Assembly (NCBI GenBank): GCA_025934385.1
Contig: JAICYE010000046.1
Coordinates: 1 to 10,352, forward strand
Direction: 5' to 3'
DNA: 10,352 bases
Origin: Acidimicrobiia bacterium
GTDB taxonomy: Bacteria > Actinomycetota > Acidimicrobiia > IMCC26256 > BP-133
Within the stretch, counting starts at the first letter, position 1. Each line of letters opens with the position of its first letter. The notes under the pieces were generated by a model. The model made no database searches. It was not told the origin of the DNA and saw nothing but the letters and a program-made list of their open reading frames with translations. The position numbers and the translations under genes were made by a program. Of the stretch, positions 6,391-10,352 are shown piece after piece.

Positions 6391-7626
6391 CTACTCCTCG
6401 TCGATCGTGAAGGCACTGGTGAAGGCGTCGATGGTCGGGGGAATCGTGGCCGTCGGCCCCACCGTGGCGGTGAGCGCCTCCAGCGTCTTCAGGCCGTGGC
6501 CCGTGACGTAGGCCACCACGCACTCGTCGGGCCGCACGACGCCCTCCTCGGCCAGCCGCCGGAGCGTGGCGATCGTGACCCCGCCGGCGGTCTCGGTGAA
6601 GATCCCCTCCGTCCGGGCCAGGAGCTTGATCCCGTCGATGATCTCGGCGTCGGTCACGGCCGCCATCCCACCGCCGCTCTGGCGGACGACGTCGAGGGCG
6701 AAGTACCCGTCCGCCGGGTTCCCGATGGCCAGCGACTTGGCGATCGTGTCGGGCTTCACCGGCTTGATGGTGTCGGAGCCCGACAGGAAGGCGGAGGCGA
6801 TCGGCGAGCAGCCGAGGGCCTGGGCGCCCGACACCCGCACGGTCGGCTCGCCGTCGATCAGCCCGACCTTGGCCAGCTCCTCGAAGCCCTTGCGGATCTT
6901 CGTGAGCTGCGATCCGCTGGCCATCGGCACGACGACGTGGTCGGGGAAGCGCCAGCCGAGCTGCTCGGCCGTCTCGAAGGCCAGCGTCTTCGACCCCTCG
7001 GCGTAGTACGGCCGGAGGTTGACGTTGACGAAGGCCCAGGGGTAGGTGCCGGCCAGCTCGGCGCAGAGCCGGTTGACGTCGTCGTAGTTGCCGTCGACGG
7101 CCACGACGTTGCCGCCGTAGACGGCGGTGGCCACCACCTTGCCCGACTCCAGGTTCGACGGGATGAACACGTAGCTCTTCATCCCCGCCCGGGTGGCATG
7201 GGCCGCCACCGAGTTGGCCAGGTTGCCGGTCGAGGCGCAGGCGGCGGTCTTGAACCCGAACTCCAGGGCCTTCGACAGCCCGACCGCCACCACCCGGTCC
7301 TTGAAGGAGTTCGTCGGGTTGAGGGTGTCGTTCTTGACCCACACCTCGCCGAGACCGAGGGCCCCGGCCAGGCGCTCGGCCCGGACAAGCGGCGTGAAGC
7401 CGGCGCCGAGGTCGACGGCGCTGCCCCGGTCGGCCGGCAGCAGGTCGGCGTAGCGCCAGATGCTCGACGGCCCGGCGGCGATCTTCTCCCGGCTCACCGA
7501 CGACCGGATGGCGTCGTAGTCGTAGGCCGCCTCGAGCGGCCCGAAACACCACTCGCAGACGTGGAGCGGCGCCACCTCGTAGGCACGTCCGCATTCCCGG
7601 CAGCTGAGCTGGGCTATGAATGTCAC
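6391..7626 (-). CDS. thrC: Threonine synthase-family PLP enzyme with N-terminal zinc ribbon
   Basis: A 411-residue fold-type II PLP enzyme annotated by homology as threonine synthase (O-phosphohomoserine + water to threonine + phosphate). It starts with a zinc-ribbon, C9-x2-C12 and C24-x2-C27, as in many bacterial and archaeal ThrC proteins. The PLP lysine is K109 in NPTNSFKDR, the phosphate/substrate loop is STGNLANS (132-139), and the C-terminus has VAYVTGHGLKTL. The open frame continues to 8358, but the start is the GTG at 7626: AGGGAG lies 8 bases upstream, the zinc ribbon begins directly after it, and the extension would translate the riboswitch. The operon has two genes, with the sulfur-carrier gene 9 bases behind. 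A SAM riboswitch in the leader means expression should fall when S-adenosylmethionine is abundant. That is odd for a pure threonine enzyme and leaves open a homocysteine or other sulfhydrylase activity using the carrier's thiocarboxylate. Confidence 0.9.
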   Translation of the reverse strand: MTFIAQLSCRECGRAYEVAPLHVCEWCFGPLEAAYDYDAIRSSVSREKIAAGPSSIWRYADLLPADRGSAVDLGAGFTPLVRAERLAGALGLGEVWVKNDTLNPTNSFKDRVVAVGLSKALEFGFKTAACASTGNLANSVAAHATRAGMKSYVFIPSNLESGKVVATAVYGGNVVAVDGNYDDVNRLCAELAGTYPWAFVNVNLRPYYAEGSKTLAFETAEQLGWRFPDHVVVPMASGSQLTKIRKGFEELAKVGLIDGEPTVRVSGAQALGCSPIASAFLSGSDTIKPVKPDTIAKSLAIGNPADGYFALDVVRQSGGGMAAVTDAEIIDGIKLLARTEGIFTETAGGVTIATLRRLAEEGVVRPDECVVAYVTGHGLKTLEALTATVGPTATIPPTIDAFTSAFTIDEE

Positions 7627-7690
7627 GGCGGTCTCTCCCTTTTCGTTGCTCTCGACGCGCTCTCGAGCGCCTCGAGCGGGAGTTCCGCTC
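7627..7690 (-). promoter_or_regulatory. Riboswitch expression platform and thrC ribosome-binding site
   Basis: Minus-strand leader between the aptamer and the GTG start. AGGGAG (7640-7635) is the ribosome-binding site, 8 bases from the GTG. A hairpin forms from GAGCGG (7690-7685) with CCGCTC (7679-7674) around AACTC, and a second from GCGCT (7670-7666) with AGCGC (7661-7657). CTCCC (7682-7678) is complementary to GGGAG (7639-7635) of the ribosome-binding site and is locked in the first hairpin when that forms. The layout fits translational control by sequestration, with no U-tract terminator seen. Structures were drawn by eye. Confidence 0.45.
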
Positions 7691-7697
7691 TTCGGCT

Positions 7698-7803
7698 GCT
7701 CATCGGTCAGGCATTGGCACCTGGCGCTTCCCCCGGCTCGCACCGGATTGGCACTGGTTGCCGCGGCGTCAACGGGCCTGTCCCTCGGCCGCTCTGGATG
7801 AGC
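7698..7803 (-). promoter_or_regulatory. SAM riboswitch aptamer (SAM-I/SAM-IV clan) in the thrC-cysO leader
   Basis: Read on the minus strand. P1 is GCTCATC (7803-7797) with GATGAGC (7704-7698), perfect over 7 bp. The conserved core follows: AGAGCGGCCGAGGGA (7795-7781), then GGCCC in the P2 loop, TTGACGCCGCGGCAACC (7772-7756). P2 pairs GCGGC (7792-7788) with GCCGC (7767-7763), and GAGGGA facing TGAC is the kink-turn. P3 pairs ACC with GGT (7758-7756 with 7721-7719), GTGC with GCGC and CCGG with CCGG around a TGCGAG loop. GGTGCCAATGCC (7721-7710) is the family's joining segment. Known members bind S-adenosylmethionine and turn off sulfur and methionine genes. P1 closes soon after the joining segment with little room for P4, which leans to the SAM-IV side, but I cannot separate the subclasses by eye. 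It lies 71 bases upstream of the GTG of thrC. Confidence 0.88.
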
Positions 7804-7820
7804 GCGTGCTTGCGGCATCA

Positions 7821-7850
7821 AGGTTGACAGGTCGCCGGGGCGACCGTCAA
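7821..7850 (-). promoter_or_regulatory. Promoter of the riboswitch-thrC-cysO operon
   Basis: On the minus strand TTGACG (7850-7845) is followed after 18 bp by CAACCT (7826-7821), a weak -10. The expected start site, near 7814, is about 11 bases before riboswitch P1, exactly where a riboswitch leader should begin. The boxes fall inside an inverted repeat listed separately. Confidence 0.5.
7824..7850. repeat. 27-bp imperfect inverted repeat over the divergent control region
   Basis: TTGAC (7824-7828) and GTCAA (7846-7850) are the outer arms; GGTCGCC (7830-7836) and GGCGACC (7839-7845) are perfect inner arms around GG. One unpaired A at 7829 is the only break. Both outer arms are -35-like (TTGACA on plus, TTGACG on minus). 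It could be an operator between thrC and gpgS, or a DNA-level hairpin by chance of high GC. Confidence 0.5.
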
Positions 7851-7912
7851 AGCGCCCCCTGACCGCCCCCGGAGCGCCCCGGGCCGGCCCGAGGTGCCAG
7901 ACTCCGTGCCCG

Positions 7913-8836
7913 ATGCACGCCGCCGGCCCGGTCTTCGCCCACCACGACTTCGATCCCCGCCGCCTCGCCGCCCGCAAGGAGGCGGACGGGCTGACCGCCT
8001 CCCTCTGCATCCCCGCCCGGGACGAGGCCGCCACCATCGGCCGCATCGTCGACACCGCCCGGCGCCGGCTGGTCGAGGCCGTTCCGCTGCTCGACGAGAT
8101 CCTCGTGATCGACGACCACTCGACGGACGGCACCGCCGACCTGGCCGCCGCCGCCGGGGCGAAGGTGGTGCACTCAGCCTCCGTCCTCCCGGGAGCGGGA
8201 CCGGGGAGCGGCAAGGGCGACGCCGTGTGGAAGTCGCTGTCGGCCTCGACCGGGGATCTCGTCGCCTGGGTCGACGGCGACATCACCGACTTCGGGGCCC
8301 GGTTCGTCACCGGCCTCCTCGGGCCGCTGCTCACGTCGCCGTCGGTCCAGTTCGTCAAGGGCTTCTACCGCCGGCCCGGCGGCGGCCCGGCCAACGGCGG
8401 CGGACGGGTCACCGAGCTCGTCGCCCGCCCGCTGATCGCCCGGCTCTTCCCCCACCTGGGCGGCATCGTCCAGCCGCTGGCCGGCGAGTTCGCCGGCCGC
8501 CGGCCGGTATTGGAGGCGCTGCCGATCGTCTGCGGCTGGGGCGTCGACCTGGTCCTGGTCGTCGACGTCGTCGCCCGCCACGGCCTGCCGGCGCTGGCCC
8601 AGGTCGACCTCGGGACCCGCCGCCACCGCCACCGTCCGCTCGACCAGCTCTCCCCCCAGGCCATGGCCATTCTCACCACCGCCCTCGGGCGGGCCGGGAT
8701 CCCCGAGCGCGACGCCTCCCGCCTCGTCCTGTTCGACGGCGACCACCAGGGCCACGAGGTCCTCGTCGAGGTGCGGGAGCGCCCGGCGCTGCGGTCGTTG
8801 GTCGCCTTCCCCGCGGGGGACGAGCTCACGGCCTGA
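7913..8836 (+). CDS. gpgS: Glucosyl-3-phosphoglycerate synthase
   Basis: A 307-residue retaining GT-A glycosyltransferase of family GT81 that joins glucose from UDP- or ADP-glucose to 3-phosphoglycerate, the first step towards glucosylglycerate and, in mycobacteria, methylglucose lipopolysaccharide. Visible elements are the N-terminal DFDPRRLAARK segment (12-22) typical of GpgS; IPARDEAATIGRIV (33-46); VIDDHSTDGTA (65-75); the metal/nucleotide DGDI at 121-124; FVKGFYRRP (147-155); LAGEFAGRR (189-197); GWGVDLVLVVDV (208-219); and RRHRHRPL (236-243), which holds the histidines expected near the metal site. Length matches the family. ATG 7913 gives the family-like N-terminus. No Shine-Dalgarno sequence is seen; a weak -10-like CAGACT ends 9 bases before it. 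The stop codon overlaps the next start by one base (TGATG), so the phosphatase downstream is translationally coupled. Mannosyl transfer is a less likely alternative. Confidence 0.92.
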   Translation: MHAAGPVFAHHDFDPRRLAARKEADGLTASLCIPARDEAATIGRIVDTARRRLVEAVPLLDEILVIDDHSTDGTADLAAAAGAKVVHSASVLPGAGPGSGKGDAVWKSLSASTGDLVAWVDGDITDFGARFVTGLLGPLLTSPSVQFVKGFYRRPGGGPANGGGRVTELVARPLIARLFPHLGGIVQPLAGEFAGRRPVLEALPIVCGWGVDLVLVVDVVARHGLPALAQVDLGTRRHRHRPLDQLSPQAMAILTTALGRAGIPERDASRLVLFDGDHQGHEVLVEVRERPALRSLVAFPAGDELTA

Positions 8837-9654
8837 TGGGGGTCAGGGTCCTCTACACCGACGTCGACGGCACGCTGGTCGGGCCACTCGGGAACCTCCT
8901 GTGGGACAGCGGGCGGGCCCCGACCCTGGCCGCCGCCGAAGCGCTGGTCCGGGCGGCCCGGGAGGGGCTCGAGATCGTGGCCCTCACCGGCCGGGCCCGG
9001 GCCCCGATGTTCGAGTTCGCCCGGACCCTCGGCCTGGAGAGCTGGATCTGCGAGCTCGGCGGCATCCGGGTCTACGACCGGGGCGACACGGTGGTGCACG
9101 AGCACGGCGAGTTCCCCGGCGGCGGCGTCCCCACCGCCGATCTCCACCGGGCCGTCGAACTGCTGCTGGAGGCCTATCCCGGCCGGCTGGAGGAGCACAG
9201 CCCCTGGAACGCCTCCCGGGAGTCGTCGTACCTGCTCCGGGGCGAGGTGGACAGCGCCGAGGCCGAGGAGCGTCTGGCCGAGGCGGGCCTCGGCTGGGCG
9301 ACGCTGGTCGACAACGGCGTGATCCCGAGCCGCTACGAGAACCTCGCCGGCCTCGACCGGGTCCGGGCCTACCACCTGCTCCCGCGGGGCGTCTCGAAGG
9401 TGGCCGGTATCGCCGCCGACCGGGCGCAGCGGCGCCTCGACCGGGCGGAGTGCGCCGTGGTCGGCGACGCCGCCGCCGACCTCGACTGCCGGGGCGAGGT
9501 CGGCCGCTGCTTCCTCGTCCGCAACGGGCTCGACAAGGACCCGTCGCTGCAGTGGGTCCTCGAACCCGGCTCGGGGGTCGAGGTCACCAAGGCGGGCCAC
9601 GGCGAGGGCTTCGCCGAGGTGGTCCACCGCCTCCTCGACGAGCGCCTCGACTGA
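8836..9654 (+). CDS. HAD-superfamily glucosyl/mannosyl-3-phosphoglycerate phosphatase (MpgP-like)
   Basis: A 272-residue Cof-type HAD hydrolase. Motif I is YTDVDGTLV with nucleophile D9 and acid/base D11; motif II is the threonine in ALTGRARA (T51); motif III is K188 in RGVSKVAG; motif IV is GDAAADLD (210-217). The insertion between II and III is the C2-type cap seen in MpgP/YedP-like sugar phosphatases, and ELGGIRVYD (73-81) is characteristic of that group. Being encoded one base after gpgS, it should remove the phosphate from glucosyl-3-phosphoglycerate to give glucosylglycerate. This reaction is done by an unrelated histidine-type phosphatase (GpgP) in mycobacteria and by MpgP-like HAD enzymes elsewhere. 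The start ATG overlaps the gpgS stop (TGATG), the mark of coupled translation. HAD identity is firm; the substrate rests on the neighbour. Confidence 0.88.
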   Translation: MGVRVLYTDVDGTLVGPLGNLLWDSGRAPTLAAAEALVRAAREGLEIVALTGRARAPMFEFARTLGLESWICELGGIRVYDRGDTVVHEHGEFPGGGVPTADLHRAVELLLEAYPGRLEEHSPWNASRESSYLLRGEVDSAEAEERLAEAGLGWATLVDNGVIPSRYENLAGLDRVRAYHLLPRGVSKVAGIAADRAQRRLDRAECAVVGDAAADLDCRGEVGRCFLVRNGLDKDPSLQWVLEPGSGVEVTKAGHGEGFAEVVHRLLDERLD

Positions 9655-9697
9655 GGACGGGCCGAACCGGCGAAAACCGCCTCAAGCTTCCCCGGTC

Positions 9698-9703
9698 TAG
9701 GGT
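9698..9703 (+). promoter_or_regulatory. -10 box of bluB, probably leaderless
   Basis: TAGGGT (TANNNT) ends 7 bases before ATG 9711, the same -10-to-ATG distance as at the dehydrogenase operon promoter. No Shine-Dalgarno sequence is present. No good -35 is seen at 16-18 bp. This suggests bluB has its own leaderless transcript despite lying only 56 bp after the phosphatase gene. Confidence 0.42.
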
Positions 9704-9710
9704 CGATGCA

Positions 9711-10352
9711 ATGGTCGTGCCTTCGGTGAGCGCGGAGCGGACCCTCACGAGCCTCTACGAGGCGATCCACCGGCGGCGGGACGTGCGGGGGCAGTTCACC
9801 GGCGCCCCGATCGACCCCGACGCCCTGGAGCGGGTGCTCGGCGCCGCCCACGCCGCCCCCAGCGTCGGGCTGACCCAGCCCTGGGACTTCGTCCTCGTCT
9901 CCGACGTCGGCACCAAGCGGGCCTTCGTCGACCACGTCAACACCGAACGGGCGGTGTTCGCCGCCAGCCTCCCATCGGAGCGGGCCTCGGTGTTCGCCAA
10001 CATCAAGATCGACGGGGTGATGGAGTCGACGCTGTCGATCGTCGTCACCTACGACGCTGCCCGGGGTGCCCCCGCCGTCCTCGGCCGCCACGCCATCGCC
10101 GACGCCGGCCTCTACTCCGTCTGCCTGGCCATCCAGAACCTGTGGCTGGCCGCCACCGCCGAGGGGCTCGGGGCCGGCTGGGTGTCGTTCTATCGCGAGC
10201 CGTTCGTGCAGCGGCTGCTCCACCTCCCGGACCGGGTGCGGCCGGTGGCCTGGCTGTGCCTGGGCCCGGTCAGCCACCTCAACCGGGTGCCCGATCTGGA
10301 GCAGCACGGCTGGCGTCGGCGCCGGCCCTGGCAGGACGCCGTTCACCGCGAC
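9711..10352 (+). CDS. bluB: 5,6-dimethylbenzimidazole synthase BluB (partial, runs off right edge)
   Basis: An open frame of 214 codons with no stop before the window end. BluB proteins are about this long, so only a few residues are probably missing. It belongs to the nitroreductase fold and cannibalises reduced FMN with oxygen to make 5,6-dimethylbenzimidazole, the lower ligand of cobalamin. Signatures are the N-terminal YEAIHRRRDVRGQF (15-28), which binds the FMN phosphate; the BluB-specific AAHAAPSVGLTQPWDFVLV (45-63); NLWLAATAEGLGAGWVSFY (144-162); and VRPVAWLCLGPV (177-188). APSVGLTQPW distinguishes BluB from ordinary nitroreductases. Upstream DNA has a TAGGGT -10 box 7 bases before the ATG. 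It need not be functionally tied to the gpgS operon; other cobalamin genes may lie beyond the edge. Confidence 0.9.
   Translation, partial: MVVPSVSAERTLTSLYEAIHRRRDVRGQFTGAPIDPDALERVLGAAHAAPSVGLTQPWDFVLVSDVGTKRAFVDHVNTERAVFAASLPSERASVFANIKIDGVMESTLSIVVTYDAARGAPAVLGRHAIADAGLYSVCLAIQNLWLAATAEGLGAGWVSFYREPFVQRLLHLPDRVRPVAWLCLGPVSHLNRVPDLEQHGWRRRRPWQDAVHRD

Noticed and set aside
4997..7594. Minus-strand open frame of 865 codons
   Set aside because: It crosses the secreted-protein gene, both terminators and two real genes in the wrong frame; the translation is Arg/Gly low-complexity, typical of high-GC shadows.
5899..7827. Plus-strand open frame of 642 codons
   Set aside because: Antisense to thrC and cysO, which carry complete family motifs, and it overlaps the riboswitch.
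7880..7891. 12-bp palindrome CGGGCCGGCCCG upstream of gpgS
   Set aside because: Pure G/C palindromes of this size arise easily in such DNA; nothing else supports a site.
7627..8358. N-terminal extension of the thrC frame
   Set aside because: It would translate the SAM aptamer and run antisense to gpgS; the GTG at 7626 has a good ribosome-binding site and the zinc ribbon starts right after it.
9681..9708. Sigma-28-like promoter before bluB (CTCAAG, 16 bp, TCGATG)
   Set aside because: The -10 half is a poor match and bluB has no link to motility; the TAGGGT box 7 bases before the ATG is a simpler explanation.

Overview
The window is very GC-rich (roughly 70% by eye), with dense, short-spaced genes. 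Several promoters have a TANNNT -10 box a few bases before the start codon, which suggests leaderless transcripts. Gene content also points to an actinobacterium: GpgS-type glucosyl-3-phosphoglycerate synthase, a CysO-type sulfur carrier ending PAVAGG, a SAM riboswitch of the SAM-I/SAM-IV clan, and a Kelch lipoprotein. A lineage near Acidimicrobiia is my guess; it is inferred from style and not proven.

Layout. (1) 1-3487, minus strand: a nucleotide-sugar dehydrogenase (WbpA/WecC-like) followed 25 bp later by a GT4 glycosyltransferase, then after 112 bp an unrecognised protein carrying two copies of a small helix-turn-helix-like unit, cut by the left edge. The first two genes look like a surface-polysaccharide module. 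(2) 3488-3662: divergent promoter region. (3) 3663-4862, plus: a Kelch-type beta-propeller lipoprotein. (4) 4863-5014: a regulatory-looking spacer with three TCTCAG hexamers at helical spacing and an 18-bp palindrome. It precedes (5) 5015-5914, plus: an unrecognised secreted protein with an acidic then lysine-rich insert and a histidine-rich tail. (6) 5915-6105: two strong hairpins, one terminating each of two convergent transcripts. (7) 6106-7803, minus: a SAM riboswitch leader, a threonine-synthase-family PLP enzyme (GTG start) and a CysO/MoaD-type sulfur carrier 9 bp behind it. (8) 7804-7912: divergent control region with a 27-bp imperfect dyad. (9) 7913-9654, plus: GpgS and an HAD phosphatase overlapping by one base (TGATG), making glucosylglycerate or a related compatible solute or methylglucose-polysaccharide primer. 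(10) 9711 to the right edge: BluB, which makes 5,6-dimethylbenzimidazole for cobalamin, missing only its end.

The most interesting unit is the riboswitch - ThrC-like - CysO-like operon. Its elements are individually recognisable. Together they raise the possibility that the 'threonine synthase' uses a protein thiocarboxylate to make homocysteine, or at least that this operon serves sulfur/methionine supply rather than plain threonine synthesis. That functional step is inference; the riboswitch and the gene order are read directly.
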